From an uncultured Chloroflexota bacterium (GTDB taxonomy: Bacteria; Chloroflexota; Limnocylindria; Limnocylindrales; CSP1-4), in NCBI GenBank assembly GCA_903822495.1, contig CAIJPD010000018.1:186001-250000 (forward strand): a stretch of DNA of 64,000 bases, in the 5' to 3' direction. Numbering within the stretch: the first letter of the stretch is position 1; each line of letters opens with the position of its first letter. The notes beneath the pieces were generated by a model that was not told the origin of the DNA, did no database searches, and was given only the letters and a program-made list of their open reading frames with translations. Shown in pieces: positions 18,794 to 27,456 of this stretch. Made by a program: the position numbers and the translations under genes.

Positions 18794-19792
18794 TCAGGGG
18801 GCGTCATGCTCCAGCCGCCCCGGCCCCAGGAGGAGCCAGGTCAGGCGCCGGCGCAGCCGGCGCGGGTGATCGGGGGGATCCACGGTGCCGGGGTGGAGCT
18901 CCCGGACGACCGGGTCGAGGCGCGCCGCCAGCGCCTCGCTGACGCGACGGGCCAGCGCCAGCTCCGCGCGCGTGTCCGGTGGCGGCAGCACGCCATCCCA
19001 GCCGGGACCCAGGAGCTCGGCGACGCTGGTGGGGGCCAGCACGCGGGACGCCATCCGGCGACCGATGTACAGCTCTTCCGTGCCGGCGATAGCGATCGGC
19101 ACGATCGCCGCGCCCGTGCGCAGCGCGATCACCGCGGCGCCCGGCCGGAACGGGCCCAGGCGACCGGCCGGGCCGTTGACGGTGCCCTCCGGCATCTGGA
19201 TGAAGACGCCGCCGTTATCGAGCACGGCCCTGGCGGACCGGACGTGGCCGTCGATCCCGATGCCGCCGCGCCAGACCGGCAGCAGCCCGCCCACGCGGCG
19301 GATCAGCCACTCCTTCCAGGGCGAGCTGAACGCGGAGGCGCCACTCCCGAGGAACCAGCCACGCGGCTCCAGCGGGAGCGCGTGGAGGACCAGGAGCGGA
19401 TCCATCCAGCCCCGGTGCGCACCCGCGACCACCAGGAAGCCACCCCCCTTGGGCAGCAGCTCGCGGCCCGACGTCGAGACCCGGAAGCGGAAGACGCCGA
19501 AGAGCAGCGCGCGGGCGACCACGCTGGTGACCCGGCAAGCCAGGCCGGCGCTGGAGGCCGGTGGACCACCCAGCCAGTCGAGGCCCTCGCGGACGCCGCC
19601 ACGGGTGCGGGCGAGCGCCTCTGGCCGGACGCGGGCGGCGGGGCGGCGCCTGCGCTCCGTCGCCGACTCGGGATCCTCCTCGGGCCCGAGGGCCGGATCG
19701 GGCCCGAATCCGGGCTCGGGATCCGGCCCGGTGGCCGCGTCAGGCGGGCGGGGCGTCGGGCTGGGGGTCGGGCTCTGGCTCATCGTCCCCAT
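18794..19792 (-). CDS. 1-acylglycerol-3-phosphate acyltransferase-like (PlsC family)
   Basis: A 332-residue acyltransferase. The HX4D motif is AHRGWMDPL, and the later MPEGTV matches the PlsC FPEGTRS block, so it should transfer an acyl chain to a glycerolipid at the membrane. Residues 1-70 are a proline/acidic low-complexity tail. The gene overlaps the end of lgt by 53 nt in another frame, and both overlapping ends are low-complexity. A second ATG three codons in (19783) is an equal start candidate; a start after the tail is also possible. It lies between lgt and cbs on the minus strand. Substrate specificity is not determined. Confidence 0.82.
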   Translation of the reverse strand: MGTMSQSPTPSPTPRPPDAATGPDPEPGFGPDPALGPEEDPESATERRRRPAARVRPEALARTRGGVREGLDWLGGPPASSAGLACRVTSVVARALLFGVFRFRVSTSGRELLPKGGGFLVVAGAHRGWMDPLLVLHALPLEPRGWFLGSGASAFSSPWKEWLIRRVGGLLPVWRGGIGIDGHVRSARAVLDNGGVFIQMPEGTVNGPAGRLGPFRPGAAVIALRTGAAIVPIAIAGTEELYIGRRMASRVLAPTSVAELLGPGWDGVLPPPDTRAELALARRVSEALAARLDPVVRELHPGTVDPPDHPRRLRRRLTWLLLGPGRLEHDAP

Positions 19793-20675
19793 CGTCCCAG
19801 TCGTCGTCGGCGAACGGGTCCGGCTCCGGCTCCCGAGCCTTGGCGGCCGAAGGACCCAGGAGCGGATCCGGGTCCACGACCCCGGACCGGTGGCGGTAGA
19901 GCACCACCAGGAATGCGATCAGCACGAAGATCACGGACACCAGTTGCGCCGTGGGGATCCCGCCCACCTTCCAGTTGTCCGTCCGGAGCGTCTCCAGCAG
20001 GAAGCGCACGATGGGATACCAGATGAAGAAGACCAGCAGCAGGTCCCCATGGCGCAGGCGGATGCGGCTGCTCCGCGCGAGCCAGAGCAGGAACAGCATC
20101 CCGAGAAGTCCGGCGACGCTCTCGTACAGGAAGAGCGGATGGAAGCCCGTCGTCGCCAGCGGGTAGGTCTCGCACGGGAACTCGACGAGCCGGTGGGCAC
20201 AGTCGATCTGGATGCCCCACGGGAGGCTGGTGGGCGGCCCGTACAGCTCCTGGTTGAAGAAGTTGCCCCAGCGCCCGATCGCCTGCATGGCGAACAACCC
20301 GGGCGCGACGACGTCGGCCCAGGGCCAGAACGGCACACCCTTGAAGCGGGCATACAGGACGGCGGCGATGACCCCGGTCACCAGCCCGCCAAAGACGCCC
20401 AGGCCCGAATACGGCGGCAGGACGATCTTGAGCAGGTCGTCCTTGTAGAGCGCCCATTGGTCGATGACGTGGTACGCGCGGCCCCCCACCAGGGCGGCGA
20501 TGGCCACGACGATCATGCCGTTGGCCAGGAGCTCGATGTCGAACCCGCGCCGGCGCGCCTCGCTCGACATCACGACGTACGCGAGCGCCAGGCCGACGGC
20601 GTAGCAGATGCCGTACCAGTAGACCGGGAGCGGGCCCAACTGGATGGCGATCGAGGTGGGGGTGATCGGGATCAT
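19740..20675 (-). CDS. lgt: prolipoprotein diacylglyceryl transferase
   Basis: A 311-residue membrane enzyme that transfers diacylglyceryl from phosphatidylglycerol to the lipobox cysteine of prolipoproteins. It has seven predicted membrane helices, the early YWYGICYAVG segment, GGRAYHVIDQW, the full family signature GRWGNFFNQELYG, and HPLFLYES. The last ~40 residues are an Asp/Glu/Pro-rich cytoplasmic tail not seen in standard Lgt; it overlaps the start of the plsC-like gene. This is the functional-looking copy; a divergent paralogue lies at 11267-12220. It begins a minus-strand series and is divergent from the small membrane protein at 20762. Confidence 0.93.
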   Translation of the reverse strand: MIPITPTSIAIQLGPLPVYWYGICYAVGLALAYVVMSSEARRRGFDIELLANGMIVVAIAALVGGRAYHVIDQWALYKDDLLKIVLPPYSGLGVFGGLVTGVIAAVLYARFKGVPFWPWADVVAPGLFAMQAIGRWGNFFNQELYGPPTSLPWGIQIDCAHRLVEFPCETYPLATTGFHPLFLYESVAGLLGMLFLLWLARSSRIRLRHGDLLLVFFIWYPIVRFLLETLRTDNWKVGGIPTAQLVSVIFVLIAFLVVLYRHRSGVVDPDPLLGPSAAKAREPEPDPFADDDWDDGDDEPEPDPQPDAPPA

Positions 20676-20761
20676 CGTGCCGGCAGTGTAGCCCGAGGCC
20701 GTGACCAGCGGCGGCGGCCTCGTCCCGCTGTCGGGCCCCCGGATGCCCTAGACTCGCGCCG

Positions 20762-21148
20762 ATGACGGCCGAGTTCGACTGGTGGTTGCTGATCCTGGGC
20801 CTCGTGATCGGGGCCGGGCTGGTCTGGCTGATCCTCGCGGAGCTGCCGCGCCGCGATGTCGAGATCGGCGAGGCGGAGCTGGAAGTGGAGGCCGCCTGGA
20901 TCGCCGCGCAACTGCGCCCGACGGACCGGCGCTGGGATCCGGCGGCCGTCACGGCCGTGCTGCGTGAGCACCGGGCCTACTTGAAGCTCCCGCCGCCCGA
21001 CGATGCGCCCGACGCGGCGGCGCCGGACGCGGCGGCACCCGACGCGGCGGCGGCGGCCATGGCGTCGACGCCCGAGTCCACGTCGGCTGCTTCGTCGCCC
21101 TCCGCAACACCCGCCGACGGCGACGGCGCGAGCGCCGGCCCCGGCTGA
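20762..21148 (+). CDS. small membrane-anchored protein of unknown function
   Basis: A 128-residue protein with one N-terminal membrane helix (WWLLILGLVIGAGLVWLIL), a charged central part that could be helical (residues 30-75), and an Ala/Pro/Asp-rich tail built on DAAAP repeats. I recognise no family. The N-terminal two thirds look like real protein and the ATG follows the lgt divergent gap of 86 nt. Its last 172 nt run antiparallel to the end of another small gene (20977-21360). Confidence 0.6.
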   Translation: MTAEFDWWLLILGLVIGAGLVWLILAELPRRDVEIGEAELEVEAAWIAAQLRPTDRRWDPAAVTAVLREHRAYLKLPPPDDAPDAAAPDAAAPDAAAAAMASTPESTSAASSPSATPADGDGASAGPG

Positions 21149-21360
21149 TCCAGCAGGTCAGGCGCCGCCGCCTGCCATGCCGCGTCGGCCGCAGCGGAAT
21201 CCTCGCCGAGTGACGTCGAGGTCACCACGACCAGCATCCCGAGCAGGGCGGCGACCCCCAGCGACAGCGTCACCGGCCAGTGGAACCAGAGGATCAGGTA
21301 GAGAACGAGGCCCAGGCTGGTGGCTGCGGCGATCGCGAGGGTCCGGAGCGTTCGTGCCAT
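20977..21360 (-). CDS. small membrane protein of unknown function
   Basis: A 127-residue protein with two N-terminal hydrophobic segments (LAIAAATSLGLVLYLILWF and VTLSLGVAALLGMLVVV) and an Ala/Gly/Ser-rich tail. No family is recognised. It starts 4 nt after the stop of the VIT1-type transporter gene, so it is probably translated with it. Its 3' end overlaps the opposite-strand gene 20762-21148 by 172 nt, and both share the low-complexity GCG-rich stretch near 21005-21060. The membrane half is convincing; the tail may be spurious. Confidence 0.6.
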   Translation of the reverse strand: MARTLRTLAIAAATSLGLVLYLILWFHWPVTLSLGVAALLGMLVVVTSTSLGEDSAAADAAWQAAAPDLLDQPGPALAPSPSAGVAEGDEAADVDSGVDAMAAAAASGAAASGAAASGASSGGGSFK

Positions 21361-21364
21361 CGCC

Positions 21365-22579
21365 TTACCCCACCGAGACGCCGACGACGAGGCCCACCGC
21401 GTAGGTGATGCCCGCCGCCAGCGTGCCGATCATGACCTGCCGCACGCCCGAGTAGACGAGGCTCCGGCCGGTGACCAGGCTCACGCCCGCGCCGACGCCG
21501 AAGAGCGCGACCAGGCTCAGCCCGATCGATAGCCCGAAGGCCAGCGTGCCGCCGCCGAACAGGAACGGAACCACCGGGATCACGGCGCCCACGGCGAACG
21601 CCAGGAAGGAGCCCCCGGCCGCGCCCCAGGTGGATCCCAGCTCGTCGGGATCCAGGCCAAGCTCCTCGCGGATCAGCGTGTCGAGGGCCTGCTTGGGATC
21701 CTGCATGAGGCGGCTCGCGAACGCGGTTGCCTCCTCGTCCGTGAGCCCCTTCGCGCGGTAGATGGCCGCCAGCTCCGCTTCCTCCGCCTCGGGCAGGATC
21801 TCGAACTCCGCGCGCTCCAGGGCGATCTGGTGCTCGAACTGCTCGCGCTGCGAAGTCATCGAGATGTACTCGCCCGCGGCCATGCTGCCGGCGCCGGCGA
21901 GCAGCCCGGCGACACCGGCCAGCAGGATGAACTTGGGGTCGTTGGACGAGGCGCCGGCCACGCCCATGACCAGCGACAGGTTGCTGACCAGACCGTCCGA
22001 CGCACCGAAGATGGAGGCGCGCAGCGTGCCCGAGCGGCTGGACCGATGCCATCGCTCGTTGGCGCCGATCTCCCTCGCCTTGAGCCCGCCGCTCCGGGCG
22101 AGCGTCCCGTCATTGCGGGCCGCGCTGATGGTCGCGAACGCGGCCGCCTGCGCCGGCGTCGCGGTGGCCACGGGGGTCGCGGGCTTGCCGTCCATCTGCT
22201 GCCAGATCTGGGCGTGTTCCCGCTCGTCGGCGCCGATCGAGGCGACCTCGGGCGATGCCTGGCCGCCGTAGACGGCGTCCTCGTCACCCTCCAGCACCTG
22301 CACCAGCCCGCTGACGGCGTGGGTCCCGAAGAGCCGCGCGAGCAGGATGATGAACCGGACGCGCGCCCGCGCTGCGCCGGTCGGCGGGACGGTGGCACCC
22401 AGCTCCGCGAGCCGGGCGGCCCAGATCTCCGCGTGGCGGCGTTCGTTGCCGGCGATCCTCCGGAACGCCTCGGCGCGCTCCGGTCGCTTCTCGATCGCCG
22501 CGAGGGCGTCGTAGAGCTGGATCGCGTCCCGTTCAAGCTTGAGGTTGGCGAGACTCTGGCCAACGTCGATCGTGCTCAT
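21365..22579 (-). CDS. VIT1/CCC1-family metal transporter with ferritin-like N-terminus
   Basis: A 404-residue fusion. Residues about 1-160 form a ferritin-like/rubrerythrin four-helix domain with paired metal-ligand motifs (NERRHAEIW and ADEREHAQIW, ExxH types). Residues about 180-404 form a VIT1/CCC1 transporter domain with RASIFGASDGLVSNLSLV and GEYISMTSQREQFE, where family members carry iron or manganese ions across the membrane. The ATG at 22579 follows conserved-looking sequence; the long upstream frame is on the opposite side of a divergent gene and is ignored. It probably detoxifies or stores Fe2+/Mn2+. Only 24 nt separate its start from the divergent ornithine cyclodeaminase-like start. 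Confidence 0.9.
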   Translation of the reverse strand: MSTIDVGQSLANLKLERDAIQLYDALAAIEKRPERAEAFRRIAGNERRHAEIWAARLAELGATVPPTGAARARVRFIILLARLFGTHAVSGLVQVLEGDEDAVYGGQASPEVASIGADEREHAQIWQQMDGKPATPVATATPAQAAAFATISAARNDGTLARSGGLKAREIGANERWHRSSRSGTLRASIFGASDGLVSNLSLVMGVAGASSNDPKFILLAGVAGLLAGAGSMAAGEYISMTSQREQFEHQIALERAEFEILPEAEEAELAAIYRAKGLTDEEATAFASRLMQDPKQALDTLIREELGLDPDELGSTWGAAGGSFLAFAVGAVIPVVPFLFGGGTLAFGLSIGLSLVALFGVGAGVSLVTGRSLVYSGVRQVMIGTLAAGITYAVGLVVGVSVG

Positions 22580-22603
22580 GGACGGACTGTACACTCTCGC
22601 GGA

Positions 22604-23611
22604 ATGCGTACCGACGACCTCGCTCCCCTCCTCTGGCTGAACGCCGCGGACGTCCTGGCTGCACTCCCGCCGCTCGAGGAGCGCCTCCGGCTCGCGGAGA
22701 TCACGCAGACCGCGCTGGCGGTGCCCGGCGGCAGCCAGCTGCCGCCCAAGGTCGGGGTCCATGCCCGCGACGAAGGCTCCTTCACCGATGCCATGCCGGC
22801 CTGGCTCCGCGGCGCCGGCGACCTCCCGGGGGGTGACCTGCTCGGCGTGAAGTGGGTCACGGTCTTCCCCACGAACAACCCGCTGGGGCAGCCGGCGATC
22901 GGCGCCACGGTGATCCTCAACGATCCCCACACGGGCTTCCCCGTCGCCATCCTTGACGGCGGGCCAATCACGGCCCACCGGACCGCCGCGGTCAGCGGCG
23001 TGATCCTCCGCCGCTGGGGGCCCGGCGTCACCGGCCGGGCGACGCGCGTGGCGCTGGTCGGCGCGGGGGCGCAGGGCGCCAGCCACCTCCCCGTCCTGGG
23101 CGGCGTGCTGCCCGGCTGCGAGGTGGCGATCACGGACGTGGACGCGGGCCGGGCCGGCGCGCTGCGGGAGCAGGCGGCCGCCACGCCGGGGATCGCCGGC
23201 GCCCGCGTGGCCGCCTCCCCGCGCGACGCGGTGGACGGCGCCGACGTGGTGGTGACGGTGGCGTCATTCGGCCCCATCCGGCAGGTCATGACCAACGACT
23301 GGCTGGCCGAGCGCGTCACCGTGGTGCCCGTGGACTACGCCACGTACTGCTCGGCGCAGGTGGTCCGGGACGCCGCGCTCTGGCTGGTCGACGAGAAGTT
23401 CCAGTTCCTGGCCAAGCGCGACGAGGGCCACTTCGACAGCTACCCGGACCCCACGCTGTCCATCGGCGAGGCCATCCTGGCGAACACGCCGCGGCCGGAC
23501 GGCCGGGTGGTGGGCACGCACCTGGGCGTGGGCCTGGCCGACGTGGTCTTCGGCGACGCCATCGTCCGCCGCGCCCGCGAGCTGGGGCTGGGCACGGAGC
23601 TGCCCCGCTAG
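22604..23611 (+). CDS. ornithine cyclodeaminase/mu-crystallin family protein
   Basis: A 335-residue NAD(P)-binding protein of the OCD/mu-crystallin family. It has the substrate lysine region GVKWVTVFPTN, the arginine in AHRTAAVSGV, and the Rossmann loop VALVGAGAQGASHLP. Members act as ornithine cyclodeaminase, alanine dehydrogenase or ketimine reductase; the sequence does not tell which. The ATG at 22604 is the first in the conserved region. It diverges from the VIT1 gene with a 24-nt gap, so the two promoters must overlap each other or the coding starts. Confidence 0.85.
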   Translation: MRTDDLAPLLWLNAADVLAALPPLEERLRLAEITQTALAVPGGSQLPPKVGVHARDEGSFTDAMPAWLRGAGDLPGGDLLGVKWVTVFPTNNPLGQPAIGATVILNDPHTGFPVAILDGGPITAHRTAAVSGVILRRWGPGVTGRATRVALVGAGAQGASHLPVLGGVLPGCEVAITDVDAGRAGALREQAAATPGIAGARVAASPRDAVDGADVVVTVASFGPIRQVMTNDWLAERVTVVPVDYATYCSAQVVRDAALWLVDEKFQFLAKRDEGHFDSYPDPTLSIGEAILANTPRPDGRVVGTHLGVGLADVVFGDAIVRRARELGLGTELPR

Positions 23612-23955
23612 CCGGGGCGAGCCTGCGCCACCGCTCCGGATGGCGACTCCGGCACACGACCTGGAGCGCGCGTTCGTGTGTGCGCTACGTCACGTGATGT
23701 CGAGCGCGCCTGCGAAATCCTTCGGTACGTCCAAGGAGTGAGCACTATCGAGCGCAGGGTCAGCGCGGGATCTCCACGTGAGCGTGGCGGCCTGGCCGGG
23801 TCTTGCGTAATGAGCACCCCGTGGACGTACTGGAGGGAATCCCTGGATAGTGCTCAGGGGGTGGACGTACTGCAATATCGCGGCGCGGCGACGCGGCCGG
23901 GGCCGACGAAACGTGGCCCGTCTGCGCCGCGCCACCGGTCTGCGCCGCCGCTCCC
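23612..23955. other. 344-nt convergent non-coding gap
   Basis: The gap separates two convergent genes (OCD-like and Rieske). It contains the inverted-repeat element 23726-23869, a small hairpin CCACG-TGAG-CGTGG at 23774-23787, and two exact copies of GTGGACGTACTG (23821-23832, 23861-23872). Base composition is less GC-rich than its neighbours. No credible protein frame was seen. Confidence 0.6.
23726..23869. repeat. 144-bp inverted-repeat element
   Basis: Arms 23726-23749 and 23846-23869 are inverted copies matching at 19 of 24 positions: eight outer (TACGTCCA) and eleven inner bases (TGAGCACTATC) are identical, with a five-base mismatched middle. A third partial copy lies at 23812-23832. 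The interior has no protein frame. It may be a MITE-like element, a repeated regulatory site, or a structured RNA at the convergent gene ends. Confidence 0.5.
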
Positions 23956-24291
23956 CTACTCGAACACCAGGAGCGGCCCCTCCGGCACCTCGATGAGGAT
24001 GCGACCGTCCTCCACCACCACGTCGTAGATCGCGAGCGGCAGGTCCGCGGGCGGGTCCAGCGGATCGCCCATGTCGAGGTCGAAGCGCGAGAGGTGGAGC
24101 GCGCAGGTCACCGTGTCGCCCGTCAGGAAGCCGCGGTCCAGCTCGAAGTACTCGTGGCTGCAGATCCCCTGCGCGGCGCGGATGCGGCCACCCACATTGG
24201 AGACCAGGACCGGTTCGACCCCATCCACCCACGCCATCGTCAGCGTCCCGTCGGGGACCTCGCTCAGCGCCAGCAGATCGATCCGCCGCAT
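23956..24291 (-). CDS. Rieske-type [2Fe-2S] ferredoxin of the SUF cluster
   Basis: A 111-residue soluble Rieske protein. Both cluster-binding motifs are seen: CSHEYF (C-x-H) and, 17 residues on, CALHLSRFD (C-x2-H). The ATG at 24291 gives the standard small ferredoxin length. It is the third gene after sufB and sufD (61 nt after sufD), an order known from actinobacterial-type SUF operons where a Rieske protein takes this place. It may supply electrons for cluster assembly or for a separate dioxygenase-like system; the role in SUF is inference. Confidence 0.88.
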   Translation of the reverse strand: MRRIDLLALSEVPDGTLTMAWVDGVEPVLVSNVGGRIRAAQGICSHEYFELDRGFLTGDTVTCALHLSRFDLDMGDPLDPPADLPLAIYDVVVEDGRILIEVPEGPLLVFE

Positions 24292-24352
24292 GTGGCTGGC
24301 CTCCTGGGGCGGCAAGGGGCTGGCGTCCTGGGTCGGCAACCGGCGGGCCGCC

Positions 24353-25756
24353 TCAGGCCGCGGTGGACGGCGCGACCAGGCCGGCCGCCCACTTCTCCTC
24401 GAGCAACTCGCGGAGCATGTCCTGCGCCTCGACCAGCGGGACGCGGGCCACGACCGGCTCCAGGTAGCCCAGGACGATGAACTTGCGCGCCTCGTCCGGC
24501 GGGATCCCTCGGCTCTCCAGGTAGAAGAGCTGGGCCTCGTCGATGGGGCCAACCGCGGACGAATGTGCCGCGCGGCGGCAGTCGGGCTGGTCGATCTCCA
24601 GGGACGGCACCGCGACGGCGCGCGTCTTCTTGGACAGGTTCATGCCGTATTCGCCGAGGAAGCTGTCCGACCCGACGGCCGACTTCTCGATGACGATCAT
24701 GCCCTTCATGTAGGACCGGGCCGAGTCCAGGAGCGCGCCCTTGGAGAGCAGGTTCCCGGTGGTGTCCCGCCCGACGTGGCGGGTGTACGAGGTCAGGTCG
24801 AAGAGCTGATCCTCCGTGCCGAACAGGATCTCCACCTGCTCGACCTCGCTCCGGTCGCCCTCGAGGCGGTTGTCCACGCGGGAGCGGACCAGCCGCGAGC
24901 CCATCTGCGCCAGCGCCCAGCGGAGCATGGCCGCCTCGCCGATCAGCGCCTGGCGGTGCTGGAAGACGATCTGGGTGGGTGCCAGATCCTGGATGGAGGC
25001 GAACGCCAGGGTGGCATCCGTGCCCAGGATCACCTCGGTGGTGCCGGCCATCAGCGCCTGGGCCGGCTGGACGCCCGTGACGGACGGCACCAGCTCCTCC
25101 ACGACGGACGCGGATGCGCCCTCGTCGAGGCGGAAGAGCATCCTGCCGATGACCGCGCGGTTGGGCTGACCCACGGCCCAGCGGACCAGGATGGGCCGAT
25201 CCACCTTGACGCCCGCTGGCACGTGCAGGTGGACGCCCTGGTTCCAGAAGCCGCGGGCGAGCTGCGCGAACTTGTCGTCCAGCTGGAGCGTGGCACCGCT
25301 CTGGAGGGCGGCGCGGAAGCCGGCGTCGTCGCGGGAGAGGGCCGAGGCGAAGGTCTCCAGGACCACGCCCGCCGCGACCAGGGACGGCTCCAGGACCAGC
25401 GCGGCGACGCCGTCCTCGCGGAGCTCGATCAGGCCTGCCGTGCCGTCGGGGAGCGTGCCCTCGGCACCCGCGACGGGCCCGGAGGCGGTCACGATGTACG
25501 GCTGGACGCCGTCCAGGGAGGCCCCACGCAGGTCGATGTACGGGGTGTACAGGAGGTTGGACTCCGATGGGAGCGCGTCGTAGGCGGCCGCGGCCGCCAG
25601 ACGCTCGTCACGGAGCCAGTCGGGCTCACCGCGCCGGGCGGCGAGCTCGCCGGCAAGCGCGGGCGTGGGGAAGCCGAAGGGGACGTCGGCTGGGCCGCGG
25701 CGGGCCGGGCGGGGAATCGACGGGGTGGTCCCGGCGGCGTCGGCAGCGGTGCTCAC
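24353..25756 (-). CDS. sufD: Fe-S cluster assembly scaffold SufD
   Basis: A 467-residue SufD, partner of SufB and SufC in the SufBCD scaffold that assembles Fe-S clusters. The central beta-helix region and the C-terminal block with [21 protein letters not shown] then [16 protein letters not shown] (written in parts) match SufD/SufB C-termini; the Asp/His-containing stretch lies at the SufC-interacting end. The GTG at 25756 is chosen because it overlaps the sufB stop as GTGA. Upstream frame text is the shadow of sufB. No sufC, sufS or sufU is found downstream, where a Rieske gene follows instead. Confidence 0.92.
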   Translation of the reverse strand: MSTAADAAGTTPSIPRPARRGPADVPFGFPTPALAGELAARRGEPDWLRDERLAAAAAYDALPSESNLLYTPYIDLRGASLDGVQPYIVTASGPVAGAEGTLPDGTAGLIELREDGVAALVLEPSLVAAGVVLETFASALSRDDAGFRAALQSGATLQLDDKFAQLARGFWNQGVHLHVPAGVKVDRPILVRWAVGQPNRAVIGRMLFRLDEGASASVVEELVPSVTGVQPAQALMAGTTEVILGTDATLAFASIQDLAPTQIVFQHRQALIGEAAMLRWALAQMGSRLVRSRVDNRLEGDRSEVEQVEILFGTEDQLFDLTSYTRHVGRDTTGNLLSKGALLDSARSYMKGMIVIEKSAVGSDSFLGEYGMNLSKKTRAVAVPSLEIDQPDCRRAAHSSAVGPIDEAQLFYLESRGIPPDEARKFIVLGYLEPVVARVPLVEAQDMLRELLEEKWAAGLVAPSTAA

Positions 25757-27156
25757 CCGAGCGAACCCTCCATCTCCAGCTTCACGAGCCGGTTGAACTC
25801 GATCGCGTACTCCATGGGGAGCTCCTTGGTGAAGACCTCCAGGAAGCCCTGCACGATCAGGTTGGTGGCCTCGTTCTCCGAGAGACCGCGGCTCATGATG
25901 TAGAAGACCTGCTCCGCGCTGATCTTGCCCACCGTGGCCTCGTGGGTCATGGTGGTGTCGTCTTCCTGGATGTCGATGTACGGGTACGTGTCGCTCCGGC
26001 TCTCGTCGTCCAGCATCAGCGCGTCGCAGCGGACCGAGGCCACGACGTTGGTGGCCCCAGGGCTGACCTTGAGCTGGCCGCGATAGCTGGTCCGGCCGCC
26101 GTCCTTGGAGACGGACTTGGAGACGATGCGGGAGCGGGTGTTGGGCGCCAGGTGGACCGCCTTGGCGCCGGTGTCCTGGTGCTGGCCGCGGCCGGCGACG
26201 GCCACGGAGATGATGTCCGCCGTGGCGTTCTCGCCGCGCAGGTAGATGGCCGGGTACTTCATGGTCAGGCGCGAACCGGTGTTGGCGTCGATCCACTCCA
26301 CGGTGGAGTTCTCGTACGCATGTGCCCGCTTGGTGACCAGGTTGTAGACGTCGTTGGACCAGTTCTGGATGGTGGTGTAGCGGACCTTGGAGCCGGGCAG
26401 CGCGATGACCTCGACCACGGCCGCGTGGAGGCTGTCCGTGGCGTAGATGGGCGCCGTGCAGCCCTCGATGTAGTGGAGCCTGGCGCCCTCTTCAACGACG
26501 ATCAGGGTGCGCTCGAACTGGCCGGTGTTCTCGCCGTTGATCCGGAAGTAGGCCTGGAGCGGGAGTGGGACCTCCACGCCCTTGGGCACGTACACGAACG
26601 AGCCGCCCGACCAGACCGCGGCGTTGAGCGCCGCGAACTTGTTGTCCTCCGCCGGGACCACCGTGCCGAAGTACTTGCGGAAGATCTCCGGGTACTCGAT
26701 CAGGGCCTGGTCCGTGCCCATGAACACGACGCCGATCTTGGTCAGCTCCTCGCGGACCGAGTGGTAGACCACCTCGGAGTCGTACTGGGCGCCGACGCCG
26801 GCGAGGAACTTGCGCTCCGCCTCCGGGATGCCCAGGCGCTCGAACGTCGCCTTGATCTTGTCCGGCACGTCGTCCCACGACTTCTCTTCGCGCTCGGACG
26901 GCTTGCGGTAGTAGACGATCTTGCCGAGGTCGATGTCCGACAGGCGGCCGCCCCAGGTGGGCATGGGGCGCTTGAGGAAGTGCTCGTAGGCGCGCAGGCG
27001 GTACTGGAGCATCCAGTCCGGCTCGTTCTTGAACCGGCTGATCTCCTCGACCGTGTCCCGCGTCAGGCCACGCTTGGTCTCGGCGAGATAGACGATGTCG
27101 TCGTGGAAGGCGTATTCGTCGCGCCGATCGCTGACGAGGTCCCTGGTCGAGGTCAT
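25753..27156 (-). CDS. sufB: Fe-S cluster assembly scaffold SufB
   Basis: A 467-residue SufB, the main scaffold subunit. Highly conserved family blocks are visible: SIDLGK-like start region, [43 protein letters not shown] with a conserved cysteine, and [18 protein letters not shown] at the C-terminus. The ATG at 27156 has an AGGTGA ribosome site 5 nt upstream. It leads the sufB-sufD-Rieske operon, behind a predicted promoter with an approximately 150-nt leader. Confidence 0.95.
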   Translation of the reverse strand: MTSTRDLVSDRRDEYAFHDDIVYLAETKRGLTRDTVEEISRFKNEPDWMLQYRLRAYEHFLKRPMPTWGGRLSDIDLGKIVYYRKPSEREEKSWDDVPDKIKATFERLGIPEAERKFLAGVGAQYDSEVVYHSVREELTKIGVVFMGTDQALIEYPEIFRKYFGTVVPAEDNKFAALNAAVWSGGSFVYVPKGVEVPLPLQAYFRINGENTGQFERTLIVVEEGARLHYIEGCTAPIYATDSLHAAVVEVIALPGSKVRYTTIQNWSNDVYNLVTKRAHAYENSTVEWIDANTGSRLTMKYPAIYLRGENATADIISVAVAGRGQHQDTGAKAVHLAPNTRSRIVSKSVSKDGGRTSYRGQLKVSPGATNVVASVRCDALMLDDESRSDTYPYIDIQEDDTTMTHEATVGKISAEQVFYIMSRGLSENEATNLIVQGFLEVFTKELPMEYAIEFNRLVKLEMEGSLG

Positions 27157-27275
27157 CGAATCACCTGCGATCTGTACCCGGTGGTGGGGGCCTGGGCCCC
27201 TGGCTGAGGGGATTCGCCGGACCGGCGCCGGGACGGGCGCCGGGGGCGAGCGGGAGGTGCCTGAAGGTCGGGACG

Positions 27276-27296
27276 CCGGCGCCGCGAGGGCGCCGG
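27276..27296 (-). other. hairpin in the sufB leader
   Basis: An 8-bp perfect inverted repeat (CCGGCGCC and its complement around GCGAG) lies in the predicted untranslated leader, about 120 nt before the sufB start. It could be a regulatory or attenuation structure; nothing more can be said. Confidence 0.4.
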
Positions 27297-27312
27297 GCTA
27301 ATCCCGAGTCAT

Positions 27313-27341
27313 ATTATCGGAATTCCCGGGGACGGCGTCAA
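27313..27341 (-). promoter_or_regulatory. sigma-70-type promoter for sufB
   Basis: On the minus strand TTGACG (-35, 27336-27341) and GATAAT (-10, 27313-27318) are spaced by exactly 17 nt, each one base off the consensus. Transcription should start near 27305, giving a leader of about 150 nt before sufB. It is the clearest promoter in this GC-rich window and sits in an AT-rich island. Confidence 0.7.
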
Positions 27342-27456
27342 CGCGGCCCAAAACCCGTCCGCCGGGGGGCCGACTTGCCGCCGCCGGGGGCGCCGACTGC
27401 CGCCCCTTGGGACACCAATTTGCCGCCGACGGGGGCGGCCACGTATCGTGGTGGGG

